Shown here: in pieces, positions 8,516-18,079 of the stretch
Position numbering within the stretch: the first letter of the stretch is position 1
Layout: each line of letters opens with the position of its first letter
Source: an uncultured Muribaculaceae bacterium
GTDB lineage: Bacteria > Bacteroidota > Bacteroidia > Bacteroidales > Muribaculaceae
NCBI GenBank assembly: GCA_934667475.1
Contig: CAKUMB010000010.1
Coordinates: forward strand, 1-64,000
Length of the DNA: 64,000 bases
Direction: 5' to 3'
Notes under the pieces: model-generated
What the model was told of the DNA's origin: nothing
The model's database searches: none
What the model saw: only the letters and a program-made list of their open reading frames with translations
Position numbers and translations under genes: made by a program

Positions 8516-9262
8516 ATGCGATACTTCATGAGGCTCGCCTACTGCGGAGCCAACTACCACGGCTGGCAGGTGCAGCCACACGACTGCTCGGTGCAGCAAA
8601 CCATCGAGCAGGCACTGGCCATGGTGCTGCGCACGCCCACGCCCGTCACCGGCGCGGGCCGCACCGACACCGGCGTGAACGCGGCCATGATGATAGCCCA
8701 CTTCGACACCGCCGTACCCATAGCCGACTGCCGCAAGCTGGCACACAGCCTCAACGGCATCCTGCCGCGCGACATAGCCATATACACGATATTTCCCGTG
8801 GCGCCCGACGCCCACGCCCGATTCGACGCCACCAGCCGCACCTACAAGTATTTTGCCCACACCAGCAAGTCGCCCTTTCTGCACGACCGCAGCTGGCGCT
8901 GCCGCCCCGACCTCGACTTCAATCTGATGAACGAGGCCGCCGCACGCCTGCTGCACTACACCGACTTCACCTCGTTCAGCAAGCTGCACACCGATGTGGC
9001 CACCAACAACTGCCGCGTCAGCCACGCGCAGTGGACCCATGAGCCCGACGGCCAGTGGGTGTTCACCATCACCGCCGACCGCTTTTTGCGCAACATGGTG
9101 CGGGCCATAGTGGGCACACTCACTCTGGTGGGCTACCACAAGATAGGCGTCGACGAGTTTTGCCGCATAATCGAGAGCAAAGACCGCTGCAAGGCCGGCA
9201 CCTCGATGCCAGGCCACGCCCTGTATTTGTGGAACATCACCTACCCCTACCCTATCGAGTAA
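8516..9262 (+). CDS. truA: tRNA pseudouridine synthase A
   Basis: Makes pseudouridine at positions 38-40 of the tRNA anticodon stem-loop. 248 residues from ATG 8516, which gives MRYFMRLAYCGANYHGWQVQP, a normal TruA N-terminus. The catalytic Asp51 lies in GAGRTDTGVNA. FDATSRTYKYF and FLRNMVRAIVGTL are the conserved substrate-binding blocks. The acyltransferase gene starts 11 bases after its stop, so translation of speA, truA and the acyltransferase is probably linked on one transcript. Confidence 0.96.
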   Translation: MRYFMRLAYCGANYHGWQVQPHDCSVQQTIEQALAMVLRTPTPVTGAGRTDTGVNAAMMIAHFDTAVPIADCRKLAHSLNGILPRDIAIYTIFPVAPDAHARFDATSRTYKYFAHTSKSPFLHDRSWRCRPDLDFNLMNEAAARLLHYTDFTSFSKLHTDVATNNCRVSHAQWTHEPDGQWVFTITADRFLRNMVRAIVGTLTLVGYHKIGVDEFCRIIESKDRCKAGTSMPGHALYLWNITYPYPIE

Positions 9263-9273
9263 CAACACGCAAA

Positions 9274-10383
9274 ATGACCACTACCACGCCAGCCGCCGCC
9301 AAGCGCAACACCAGCATCAGCATATGCAAGGGCCTGGCCATCATCCTCATGGTGATGGGCCACACCGAAGGGCCACACCTGCTTGTGAACTTCATCTACC
9401 TGTTTCACATGCCGCTGTTCTTCATCACGGCAGGCTACTTCTTTGGCAAGCGCCACGCCGCCCAGCCGTGGGAGTTCTGCGTGAAGCGCTTCAAGGGGCT
9501 GTATGTGCCATTTGTGAAGTGGAGCGTGTTTTTCCTCATAATCCACAACCTGCTGTTCAAGGTGGGCATACTCAACGAGATGTATGGCAACTGGAACGGA
9601 GGCGTCACCCACCCCTACACGCTGCGCGTGATGCTGCAGCGGCTGGTGACCATAGTCACCGGCATGGGCGGATACGATGAGTTTTTGGCCGGCGCATTCT
9701 GGTTTTTCAGGGCACTGCTGGTGGTGAGCATAGTGTTCCTCATACTCTACCGCGCCCTCGACGGGCGGCGCCGCTGGCTCACCACCGACACCGCGCTGGG
9801 CATCATCGCCGCCGGCGCGCTGGCCTTTGCCCTTGTGAAAATCGAGTTCGGCCTTAAAATCACCACCCTGGTGCAGGGCGGCATACGTGAGTGCTGGGGC
9901 ATGTTCTTCTTCGCCTTCGGCGTGTTCTACCGCCGCCACGAGGCCCGATTCAGGCAGCATTGGGCCCTCACCGCCACCTATGCCGCACTGCTCATTGGCG
10001 GCTCGGCCCTGAGCCTGCACGGCATGAACCTCACCCCCAAGCCCTACGACGTGGCCACGCTGCCCGTGACGGGCATCATCGGCTTCCTCATGACCCACCA
10101 CATAGCCACCGTCATCGACCGCCACCCCGGGCGCCTGCGCAGCCTGCTGTGCTACTGCGGCGACAACACCCTCTACGTGTTTGTGTTCCACATATGCGCC
10201 TTCAAGGTGGTCAGCGCCATTAAAATCATGGTCTACGGCCTCGACTGGCATCAGATAGGCACCCACATGGTGGTTCACCTCAACTCCGACACCGACGGCT
10301 TCTTCCTGCTCTACACCATTGCCGGCACCGCCCTGCCGCTGCTGTGCCACCGCCTCTACCGCCGCCTCGCCGCCCGCCACTAG
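9274..10383 (+). CDS. Acyltransferase 3 family membrane protein
   Basis: 369 residues with about ten hydrophobic segments. The N-terminus (SICKGLAIILMVMGHTEG, then FIYLFHMPLFFITAGYFFGKR) is the signature of acyltransferase 3 family proteins, with the conserved His in MGH. These inner-membrane enzymes move acetyl or succinyl groups onto polysaccharides, lipids or peptidoglycan. The substrate cannot be told from the sequence; no polysaccharide cluster lies next to it. ATG 9274 is the first in-frame start after the truA stop. Confidence 0.85.
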   Translation: MTTTTPAAAKRNTSISICKGLAIILMVMGHTEGPHLLVNFIYLFHMPLFFITAGYFFGKRHAAQPWEFCVKRFKGLYVPFVKWSVFFLIIHNLLFKVGILNEMYGNWNGGVTHPYTLRVMLQRLVTIVTGMGGYDEFLAGAFWFFRALLVVSIVFLILYRALDGRRRWLTTDTALGIIAAGALAFALVKIEFGLKITTLVQGGIRECWGMFFFAFGVFYRRHEARFRQHWALTATYAALLIGGSALSLHGMNLTPKPYDVATLPVTGIIGFLMTHHIATVIDRHPGRLRSLLCYCGDNTLYVFVFHICAFKVVSAIKIMVYGLDWHQIGTHMVVHLNSDTDGFFLLYTIAGTALPLLCHRLYRRLAARH

Positions 10384-10450
10384 GCATCTGCCGCCTCTTT
10401 CCCCACTTTGTTTACAATATTTTATTGGGTACAGGGGGTGAAATGGCGCA

Positions 10451-10470
10451 AAAAGTAGTAAATTTGCTAC
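10451..10470 (+). promoter_or_regulatory. -7-like box inside a short dyad upstream of the GSCFA gene
   Basis: TAAATTTG (10459-10466) fits the -7 consensus and is flanked by AAGTAG and CTACTT, which are complementary. The predicted start is about 20 bases before the ATG at 10492. No TTG lies at the normal -33 distance; the nearest is 31 bases away. This may be an activator- or repressor-dependent promoter. Confidence 0.4.
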
Positions 10471-10491
10471 TTAATAGACGACTGCGGCTAT

Positions 10492-11472
10492 ATGGACTTC
10501 AGAACTACAATTAAAACTTCGGACAATCAGGGCATTATGCACCACAGCGATGCCGTGATGCTCATTGGCTCGTGTTTCAGCGACAACATCGGGGCCAAGC
10601 TGGCCGGTGCCATGATGAATGTGGACATCAACCCGTTTGGCACCATCTACAACCCCATGAGCATAGCAGCCTCGGTTGACCGCATCATCAGCGGCGAGCC
10701 CATTGCGGGTGTCGACCTGTTTTCGGCCAACGGGGTGTGGAACAGCTACTGCTTCCACTCACGCTTTTCGATGCCCGACAAGGGCATGGCGCTTGAGCGC
10801 ATGAACCAGCGCATAGCCGCCGCCCACAGCCACCTTGCGCAGTGCCAGACTCTGGTGCTGACGCTGGGCACGGCCATCGTCTACCGGCTGAAGGCAACAG
10901 GCCAGGTGGTGAGCAACTGCCACAAGGTGCCGCAGCACGAGTTCACGCGCAAAATGGAGAGCGTGGAGGCCATCACTGCCGTGCTTGCGGCCACGGTGCA
11001 GCGGCTGCACGAGTTCAACCCCGCGCTGCGCGTGCTGTTCACGGTGAGTCCCATAAGGCACATCGCCGACGGGCTGGCGGCCAACTCGCTGAGCAAGGCC
11101 ACCCTGCGCGTGGCGGTGGCCAATGTGTGCCGCCAGGCAAAGCAGTGCGGCTATTTCCCGGCCTACGAGATTATGAACGACGACTTGCGCGACTACCGCT
11201 TCTATGCGGCCGACATGGTGCACCCGAGCGATGTGGCGGTGGAATACATTTGGCAGGCGTTCCAGGCCACGTATTTCGACGATGCCTCGGCCCAGGCCAT
11301 TGCCCGCTGCGAGCGTGTGGCCCGGCGCCTGCACCACCGCCCCATGAGCGCCAACCGCGAGGTGGTGGACCGCTTCAACGCCGACACGCGCAGCGTGGTG
11401 CGCAACCTGGTGAGGGAATACCCCTACATAGGGGACAACCGCGAGGTGCAAAACTGCCTGATGCAGGAGTAG
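10492..11472 (+). CDS. GSCFA family protein
   Basis: 326 residues. Belongs to the GSCFA family, named after the motif seen here as LIGSCFSDNIGAKL (the usual Ala is Ser). These proteins resemble SGNH hydrolases; the Ser in GSCFS would be the nucleophile and DMVHPSDVAVEYIW near residue 245 carries the catalytic Asp/His pair. No signal peptide, so cytoplasmic. The natural substrate is unknown. It lies 78 bases upstream of murF-alr, and Bacteroidota genomes often place GSCFA genes beside murF, which hints at an envelope role. Confidence 0.85.
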   Translation: MDFRTTIKTSDNQGIMHHSDAVMLIGSCFSDNIGAKLAGAMMNVDINPFGTIYNPMSIAASVDRIISGEPIAGVDLFSANGVWNSYCFHSRFSMPDKGMALERMNQRIAAAHSHLAQCQTLVLTLGTAIVYRLKATGQVVSNCHKVPQHEFTRKMESVEAITAVLAATVQRLHEFNPALRVLFTVSPIRHIADGLAANSLSKATLRVAVANVCRQAKQCGYFPAYEIMNDDLRDYRFYAADMVHPSDVAVEYIWQAFQATYFDDASAQAIARCERVARRLHHRPMSANREVVDRFNADTRSVVRNLVREYPYIGDNREVQNCLMQE

Positions 11473-11550
11473 GTGTGGAGGTGAAAGCCCCCCCACACAC
11501 ATGTTAAAGATATAAAACACTGAGATAATGCATTCAAAAAGATTGCTGTT

Positions 11551-14043
11551 ATGAACTATACAATTAAAGAAATCGCTTCGATACTGGGCGCCGACAATGC
11601 GTCGATTAAGCTGCCCGATGCCGTTGTGGGCCAGCTGCTCACCGACTCGCGCTCGCTCACCTATCCCGAAGAAACACTGTTTTTCGCAATCAAGACCAAA
11701 AACAACGATGGTCACCACTACATAGCGCAACTCTATGAGCAGGGTGTGCGCAACTTTGTGGTCGACTCGCCCAGCGCGGTGCCGGCCTCGCTGACGCGCG
11801 ACGCCAACTTCATCACGGTGCCCGACACCCTTGAGGCGCTGCAGGCCATTGCCACATTTCACCGCCGCCGCTTCCGCAACATTCCAGTGATTGGCATCAC
11901 TGGCAGCCGCGGCAAGACCACGGTGAAGGAGTGGCTCTACCAGCTGCTCAACGCCGACTACCACATAGTGCGCTCGCCGCGCAGCTACAACTCGCAGATA
12001 GGCGTGCCGCTGAGTCTGTGGGACATCGACGACCACACCGACCTGGCCATTATCGAGGCCGGCATCTCGACCACCGGCGAGATGGCCAACCTGCAGGCCA
12101 TGATACGCCCCACCATAGGCGTGATCACCAACATCGGCGACGAACACAGCGAGGGCTTTGCCTCGATGGCCGAGAAGGCGCAGGAGAAGGCAAAGATACT
12201 CACCAACTGCGAGTGCATAGTGTATTGCGCCGACGACCCCCTGGTCACCGCCACCATCAAGCCGCTGCTTGATGTGGACGTGGCGCAGGAGATAGCATGG
12301 TCGCGCACCGACCCCACGCGCACGCTCTACATAAAGAGCACCGCCGCCACGGCCGACGGCACGGTGGTGGACTACTGCTACAGCGGCGTGCCACACAGGC
12401 TCACAGTGCCTTTCTCCAGCGGCCGCGACATTGAAAACGCCATATGCTGCCTGGCGGTGATGCTCTACCTCAACGTGAAGCCCGAGACCATAGCCCAGCG
12501 CATGGCGCGGCTAACGCCCGTGGGCACGCGGCTCAATGTGATTGGCGGTGTGAACAACTGCACCGTGATAGTGGACGGATACACCAGCGACTACTACTCG
12601 CTGACGCCCGCCACCGACTTTCTCGTGCGCCGCAGCAACCCCAGCCAGAACATCACCGTGATTCTGAGCGACCTCATGACCGAGACCTTCAGCGACGATG
12701 AGCTTTACATACGTGTGAGCGAGCTGCTCAAGAGCAAGCGCGTGAGCCGCTTCATAGGCATCGGCCCCGATATGTGCCGCCACCGCCGCTACTTCAGCAG
12801 CCTCAACGCCACCTTCTTTGCCAGCACCAAGGAGTTTCTCGGCAGCATGTCGCAGAGCGACTTCGAGAACGAGTCGATACTGGTGAAGGGAGCGCCGCAG
12901 TTCGACTTCGGCCAGGTGGTAGACCTGCTTGAGGCCCGCCAGCACCAGACGGTGGAAGACATCGACCTCAATGCTCTGGCATCCAACTTCAAGTTTTTCA
13001 AATCGCTCATCAAACCCACCACCAAGACGGTGGGCATGGTAAAGGCCTCGGGCTACGGCACGGGGTCGTATGAAATTGCCAAGACACTGCAGGACATGGG
13101 CACCGACTATCTGGCCGTGGCCGTGCAAGACGAGGGCGTGGACCTGCGCAAGGCGGGCATCACAATGCCCATAATTGTGCTCAACCCCTCGGTGGTGAAC
13201 TACAAGGCCATGTTCATGTACCGGCTCGAGCCTGAGGTGTACAGCATAGAGGAGGCCCGCGAGCTGGTGAAGGAAGGGCGCAAATATGGCGCCAAAAACT
13301 TCCCTGTGCACATCAAGCTCGACACCGGCATGCACCGCCTGGGCTTCACCAAGCAGCAGCTGCCCGAACTGCTCGAGCTGCTGCACAGCCAGGACATAAT
13401 AAAGCCGTCGTCGATGTTCTCGCACCTGTGTGTGGCCGACGAGCCTGCCCAGGACGACTACACCATGCGCCAGTTTGAGTACTTCGACGAGTGCTGCGAA
13501 ATCATCCAGCAGTCGTTCGACTACCACATCACCCGCCACATTCTCAACACCACCGGCATTGTGCGCTTTCCCGAGCACCAGGCCGACATGGTGCGCATAG
13601 GCATAGGCCTATACGGCATCAAGACGGTGACCGACAACTCGGAAGACGCCCTGCGCCCCGTGGCCTCGCTGCACTCCGTAATCATCTCGCTCAAAGAGTG
13701 GCCGGCCGGCACCACCATTGGCTATGGCCGCCGCGGCATACTCAAGCGCCAGTCGCGCATAGCCACCGTGACCATAGGCTATGCCGACGGCTTCGACCGC
13801 CACTTTGGCAACGGCCGCACCAGCATGTGGGTCAACGGCACGCTGTGCCCCACCGTGGGCAACGTGTGCATGGACGCCGTGATGGTAGATGTGACCGATG
13901 CCGACTGCAAGGTGGGCGACCATGTGGAAATCTACGGCGAGCACATACCCATAGAGCGACTCAGCGAGGTGCGCGGCACCATCCCCTACGAGATTCTCAC
14001 CAGCATATCGCCGCGTGTGAAGCGGGTGTACTACCGCGACTAA
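11551..14043 (+). CDS. Bifunctional MurF ligase-alanine racemase fusion
   Basis: 830 residues. The N-terminal half (about 1-465) is UDP-MurNAc-tripeptide:D-Ala-D-Ala ligase: the P-loop is ITGSRGKTTVKEW, and VITNIGDEHSEGF and NVIGGVNNCTVIVDGY are Mur-ligase blocks. The C-terminal half (about 470-830) is alanine racemase: DLNALASNFKFFKS, then the PLP lysine in MVKASGYGTGS, then HIKLDTGMHRLGF, TIGYGRRG, TVTIGYADGFDRHFGNG and VGNVCMDAVMVDVTD. Making D-Ala and using D-Ala-D-Ala in one polypeptide is a known Bacteroidota arrangement. The racemase PLP motif is altered from the common KAxAYGHG. Confidence 0.95.
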   Translation: MNYTIKEIASILGADNASIKLPDAVVGQLLTDSRSLTYPEETLFFAIKTKNNDGHHYIAQLYEQGVRNFVVDSPSAVPASLTRDANFITVPDTLEALQAIATFHRRRFRNIPVIGITGSRGKTTVKEWLYQLLNADYHIVRSPRSYNSQIGVPLSLWDIDDHTDLAIIEAGISTTGEMANLQAMIRPTIGVITNIGDEHSEGFASMAEKAQEKAKILTNCECIVYCADDPLVTATIKPLLDVDVAQEIAWSRTDPTRTLYIKSTAATADGTVVDYCYSGVPHRLTVPFSSGRDIENAICCLAVMLYLNVKPETIAQRMARLTPVGTRLNVIGGVNNCTVIVDGYTSDYYSLTPATDFLVRRSNPSQNITVILSDLMTETFSDDELYIRVSELLKSKRVSRFIGIGPDMCRHRRYFSSLNATFFASTKEFLGSMSQSDFENESILVKGAPQFDFGQVVDLLEARQHQTVEDIDLNALASNFKFFKSLIKPTTKTVGMVKASGYGTGSYEIAKTLQDMGTDYLAVAVQDEGVDLRKAGITMPIIVLNPSVVNYKAMFMYRLEPEVYSIEEARELVKEGRKYGAKNFPVHIKLDTGMHRLGFTKQQLPELLELLHSQDIIKPSSMFSHLCVADEPAQDDYTMRQFEYFDECCEIIQQSFDYHITRHILNTTGIVRFPEHQADMVRIGIGLYGIKTVTDNSEDALRPVASLHSVIISLKEWPAGTTIGYGRRGILKRQSRIATVTIGYADGFDRHFGNGRTSMWVNGTLCPTVGNVCMDAVMVDVTDADCKVGDHVEIYGEHIPIERLSEVRGTIPYEILTSISPRVKRVYYRD

Positions 14044-14106
14044 TCGATTTGCCCATTAATCAACTAATCATATAATAATCAACCACAAAAAATCAGAATC
14101 GAGAAA

Positions 14107-15267
14107 ATGTCGATAACATCAAAAATCACTGTTGCAGCCGCCGTGGCCGCTATGCTGTGCCACTTCAGTGCCGGCGCCTACGACTTTGAGAGCAACGGAC
14201 TGTATTACAGCCGCATCAGTGGCAAAAACGCTGAAGTGAAAGTAGACAAGCGCCTTTCGGCCGATGGCGAGAACACCTACAATGGCGTGTATATAATTCC
14301 AGAAAAGGTCACCGCCGACGGCCAGACCTACACTGTGACGGCCATTGCCGACAGCGCCTTCAGCAAGTCGCAGGCCACCGAGGTGCAAATTCCCAACACG
14401 GTGACCACCATCGGCGAGTCGGCCTTCGCCTACGACGAGGCCCTCACCAGCATCACTCTGCCCACGGGCCTCAAAGCCATAAGCAAGACTATGCTGGCCG
14501 GCACGGGCATCACTTCGGTGCTGGTGCCCGAGGGTGTGACCACTGTGGGCTACGGCGCCTTCCAGTCGTGCCCGTCGCTGCACACCGTGATGCTGCCGTC
14601 GACCCTCACATTCATCGACGCCTATGGGTTTAACAACTGCCACAGCCTGGCCGAAATCTACAGCGCCGCCGCCAAGCCGCCCACAGCCACCGGCTGGGCC
14701 ATATTCATAGGTCTGCAAAACATCGACCTGATAGTGCCCGCCAGCGCAGTCAGCGCCTATGAGGCCGACGGTGTGTGGGGCGACGAGGCCACCTTCAATG
14801 TGTATCCCAGCGAGGACGTGTCGCTGTCGATGACGCTTAGCGGCACCCCGTTTGGCTCCAACTGGACCCGTCTGGCCCTGGGCAACAACTTCGGCTACAA
14901 AATCTACCGCGGATCTGACCTGATTGCGGTCACCGCAGCCGACGGCTACTACTTCCCCATCACGGCACAGAATGTGGACTACACCATAGTGCCCACCAAC
15001 ATGCTCGCCGACGGCGACCCGCTCACCTTCAGCGTGGCCCCGGCAGCAGTCGGCACGGTTGAGGCCGAGCAGCACCCAGCAGTGTGGGCCAGCAGCGGCA
15101 TCATATTCATCTCGGGCGACAACTACGGCACTTGGACCCGCGTCTACGACGTGTATGGCAACCTCTTCTACGAGCGCCCCTCGGTGAGCGGTGAAATCTG
15201 CGACCTGCCGCGCGGCCGCGTGTATTTGGTGTGCGTGGGCCGCTATGTGACTAAAGTATCGCTCTAA
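14107..15267 (+). CDS. Secreted BspA-type leucine-rich repeat protein
   Basis: 386 residues. Signal peptide at about 1-24. Residues 60-215 hold LRR_5/BspA-type repeats (VTAIADSAFSKSQATEVQIPNTV, then TTIGESAFAYDEALTSITLP and TTVGYGAFQSCPSLHTVMLP). Such proteins bind host or bacterial surface ligands. The C-terminal 60 residues (YDVYGNLFYERPSVSG, then LPRGRVYLVCVGRYVTKVSL) resemble a type IX sorting tail, though the usual GxY is replaced by GRVY. It begins 63 bases after murF-alr and ends 6 bases before tadA, on the same strand. Confidence 0.8.
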   Translation: MSITSKITVAAAVAAMLCHFSAGAYDFESNGLYYSRISGKNAEVKVDKRLSADGENTYNGVYIIPEKVTADGQTYTVTAIADSAFSKSQATEVQIPNTVTTIGESAFAYDEALTSITLPTGLKAISKTMLAGTGITSVLVPEGVTTVGYGAFQSCPSLHTVMLPSTLTFIDAYGFNNCHSLAEIYSAAAKPPTATGWAIFIGLQNIDLIVPASAVSAYEADGVWGDEATFNVYPSEDVSLSMTLSGTPFGSNWTRLALGNNFGYKIYRGSDLIAVTAADGYYFPITAQNVDYTIVPTNMLADGDPLTFSVAPAAVGTVEAEQHPAVWASSGIIFISGDNYGTWTRVYDVYGNLFYERPSVSGEICDLPRGRVYLVCVGRYVTKVSL

Positions 15268-15273
15268 CCGCCC

Positions 15274-15714
15274 ATGGCCACTCCCGACGACGAAAAATTC
15301 ATGCGCCTGGCCCTGGCCGAGGCGCGCGAGGCGGCTGAATGCGACGAGGTGCCCATAGGGGCCGTGGTGGTGTGCGGCGGCAGCGTCATTGCCCGCGCCC
15401 ACAACCTCACCGAGACCCTGACCGACGTCACCGCCCACGCCGAGATGCAGGCCATAACGGCCGCCGCGTCGCATTTGGGCGGCAAGTACCTCACCGAGTG
15501 CACACTCTACGTCACCGTTGAGCCTTGCCTGATGTGCGCCGGCGCGCTGGGATGGAGCCAGATAGCCCGCGTGGTGTGGGGCGCGCCCGACGACAAGCGC
15601 GGCTTCCACACCTACTGCCAAAACCCGTTTCACAAGCGCACTGCCATTGAGGGCGGCGTGCTTGCCGACGAGTGCGCGCGCATCATCACCGACTTCTTCA
15701 GGGCAAAGCGCTGA
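15274..15714 (+). CDS. tadA: tRNA-specific adenosine deaminase TadA
   Basis: Deaminates the wobble adenosine of tRNA-Arg(ACG) to inosine. 146 residues, normal length. Zinc ligands and catalytic Glu are visible: His55-Ala-Glu57 in TAHAEMQA, and Cys85/Cys88 in EPCLMCAG. PIGAVVV lies at the start of the fold. The stop precedes the M13 peptidase ATG by 44 bases, so it is probably in the same transcription unit. Confidence 0.95.
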   Translation: MATPDDEKFMRLALAEAREAAECDEVPIGAVVVCGGSVIARAHNLTETLTDVTAHAEMQAITAAASHLGGKYLTECTLYVTVEPCLMCAGALGWSQIARVVWGAPDDKRGFHTYCQNPFHKRTAIEGGVLADECARIITDFFRAKR

Positions 15715-15758
15715 GCCGCGCACCTAAAAAGCAAACAATCAGTAAAAAAGAACATAAA

Positions 15759-17786
15759 ATGAAAAAAACAATCAAAGCACTGGCCGTGGCCGTAGCTCTC
15801 ACCGCTGGAATAACGGCGGTGGCGCAAACGCCCAAGGCCGGAATCAATCCCGCCGACATGGACACGAGCGTCAAGCCCGGCGATGACTTTTATGAATATG
15901 CCGGCGGCGGCTGGATGAAGGCCAACCCGCTGAAGCCCGAATACTCAAGCTATGGCATATTCGACCTGCTGGCCGACAAAAACCGCGAGCAGCTGCGCGA
16001 CCTCTTCGCCGAACTCGCCGCCAAAAGCCACGAGCGCGGCTCGGTGGGCCAGAAGGTGACCGACCTCTACAATCTGGCCATGGACAGCGTGCGCCTCAAC
16101 CGCGAGGGCGCCGCTCCGCTCAAGGCCGACTTGGCTTTTGTGGCCAGCTTTAAGCGCGCCGGCCTCACAGAGTTTCTGGCCAAGGCCCACCTCACGCTCG
16201 ACAACCCCTTCTTTGGCGTGGGCGTGGACGGCGACCTCAAAAACAGCGACGTGAATGCCCTCTACATGAGCGCAGGCACAAGCGGCCTCCCCGACCGCGA
16301 CTACTACCTCAACACCGATGCCGACAGCCGCAAAACACAGGCCGCCTACCGCGCATTTCTCGCGAAAATCATGACCATGGCTGGCTATAAACCCGCCGCA
16401 GCAAAGCGCGCCGCAGCCACCATCTACAAAATTGAATACGCATTTGCACAGGCCAAGCTGAGCCGCGCCGAGGCACGCGACTACAGCAAACTCTACAACA
16501 TACGCACCGTGGAGCAGCTGCAAAAGGACTATCCAGCCGTCAACTGGAGCAAATATTTCAGCCTAATGGGCCTGGGCAGCGTGAAGCAGGTGATACTGAT
16601 GCAGCCTAAGGTGATGGCCGTGGCCAACAAACTCATGGCCACCCTCACCGAGCAGGAGATTCGCGACTACTGCGCCGGACTGGTGGTGAAGGGCAGCACC
16701 AGCTATCTGAGCGATGACTTCGGCGATGCCAGCTTCGACTTCTATGGCAAGATGCTCTCGGGACAAAAGCAGCGCAAAGCCCGCTGGAAGCGTGCCCTGG
16801 GCTTCCCCAACTCGATGCTGGGCGAGGCCGTGGGCGAGCTCTACGTGGACAAATACTTCTCGGGCGACAGCAAGGCCAAGATGCTCAAACTCATCGGCAA
16901 CCTGCGCAGCTCGCTGGCCGAGCACATTGCAGGACTCAAGTGGATGGGCGACAGCACCAAGATCAATGCCCTTGTGAAGCTCAACACCATCACCGTGAAG
17001 GTGGGCTACCCCGACAAGTGGCGCGACTACTCGGGCCTCAGCATCGACCCCAGCCTGTCGCTCTACGACAACGTGAAGGCAGCCAACTACTATGAGACCC
17101 AGCGCAACTTCAAGAAACTCGACAAACCCGTGGACAAGAGCGAGTGGGGCATGACTCCGCAAACCATCAACGCCTACTACAACCCGTCGAGCAACGAGAT
17201 ATGCTTCCCGGCTGCCATTCTGCAAGTCCCCTTCTTCGACGCCAATGCCGACGACGCCACCAACTACGGCGCCATTGGCGTGGTGATTGGCCACGAGATG
17301 ACTCACGGATTTGACGACCAGGGCCGCAACTTCGACGCCGACGGCAACATGCGCGACTGGTGGTCGGCCAAAGACGCCGATGCATTCAATGCCGCAGCAA
17401 AGAAGCTCGCCGCTCAGTTCAACCAAATTGAGGTGGTGAAGGGCCTCAAGGCCAACGGCCAGCTCACCCTTGGCGAGAACATTGCCGACCAGGGCGGCCT
17501 GCGTGTGTCATATGACGCCTTCAAGAAGACCAGCCAGGGCAACAGCAACGAAAAAATCGACGGTTTCACGCCCGACCAGCGCTTCTACCTGAGCTACGGA
17601 CGCATCTGGGCCGAAAATGTTACCGACCAGGCCATCTATCAGCAGACCAAGAGCGACCCCCACTCACTGGGCCGCTGGCGCGTAAACGCCACACTGCGCA
17701 ACATCGACACATTCTTCAACGCCTTCGGCATCAAGCAGGGCGACAAAATGTGGCTCGACCCCGCCGACCGCTCCGTGATTTGGTAA
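15759..17786 (+). CDS. M13 family zinc metallopeptidase (PepO/neprilysin type)
   Basis: 675 residues, the expected length for the family. Signal peptide at about 1-22 (MKKTIKALAVAVALTAG, then AVAQ), so periplasmic or surface located. The N-terminal M13 domain starts with DTSVKPGDDFYEYAGGGWMKANP. The catalytic HExxH is His512-Glu513-xx-His516 in VIGHEMTHGFDDQGRNFDADGN, and the third zinc ligand is Glu573 in LGENIADQGG, 60 residues downstream, as in neprilysin. Degrades peptides. A strong terminator follows. Confidence 0.95.
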   Translation: MKKTIKALAVAVALTAGITAVAQTPKAGINPADMDTSVKPGDDFYEYAGGGWMKANPLKPEYSSYGIFDLLADKNREQLRDLFAELAAKSHERGSVGQKVTDLYNLAMDSVRLNREGAAPLKADLAFVASFKRAGLTEFLAKAHLTLDNPFFGVGVDGDLKNSDVNALYMSAGTSGLPDRDYYLNTDADSRKTQAAYRAFLAKIMTMAGYKPAAAKRAAATIYKIEYAFAQAKLSRAEARDYSKLYNIRTVEQLQKDYPAVNWSKYFSLMGLGSVKQVILMQPKVMAVANKLMATLTEQEIRDYCAGLVVKGSTSYLSDDFGDASFDFYGKMLSGQKQRKARWKRALGFPNSMLGEAVGELYVDKYFSGDSKAKMLKLIGNLRSSLAEHIAGLKWMGDSTKINALVKLNTITVKVGYPDKWRDYSGLSIDPSLSLYDNVKAANYYETQRNFKKLDKPVDKSEWGMTPQTINAYYNPSSNEICFPAAILQVPFFDANADDATNYGAIGVVIGHEMTHGFDDQGRNFDADGNMRDWWSAKDADAFNAAAKKLAAQFNQIEVVKGLKANGQLTLGENIADQGGLRVSYDAFKKTSQGNSNEKIDGFTPDQRFYLSYGRIWAENVTDQAIYQQTKSDPHSLGRWRVNATLRNIDTFFNAFGIKQGDKMWLDPADRSVIW

Positions 17787-17810
17787 GCCTACACGCATTG
17801 CAACAATAAT

Positions 17811-17847
17811 AAAAAAACGCTCCGCCACCCCCGCGGAGCGTTTTTTT
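17811..17847. terminator. Rho-independent terminator after the M13 peptidase
   Basis: CGCTCCGC/GCGGAGCG stem (17818-17825 and 17833-17840), 7-base loop, A7 before and T7 after. It could work in both directions. The remaining bases to 18014 show no gene or clear signal. Confidence 0.9.
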
Positions 17848-18014
17848 ATTGCCCGGCAATCAGCACTTTCGGGATTTTAATCTTTTTCATATCTGTAGCA
17901 GCATGCTTTTTCCCAGAGTGCAAACATCTGCGCCCAAGGCTGACGGCAATGGTGGGGGGGGCGGCCTTGCTGCATGTAATGCACCGTTTGCCGTATAAAA
18001 TATGCTAAAAACGG

Positions 18015-18054
18015 GCGAAGCCACTGCCGCAGTGTGTGCGGGCAGTGGCTTCGC
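18015..18054 (-). terminator. Terminator of the TonB receptor-M16 operon
   Basis: 14-base perfect stem (GCGAAGCCACTGCC, 18015-18028, and complement at 18041-18054) with a 12-base loop, followed on the minus strand by CCGTTTTTAG. It lies 25 bases after the stop of the M16 gene. Confidence 0.85.
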
Positions 18055-18079
18055 TGCCATTATAGAATGAGTATGCGCC

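Noticed and set aside
10759..12396. Minus-strand open frame of 545 codons opposite the GSCFA and murF genes
   Set aside because: It spans two real genes and the gap between them and has no protein features.
14119..15723. Minus-strand open frame of 534 codons opposite the LRR and tadA genes
   Set aside because: Antisense to two genes on the other strand; tadA motifs fix the true frame.
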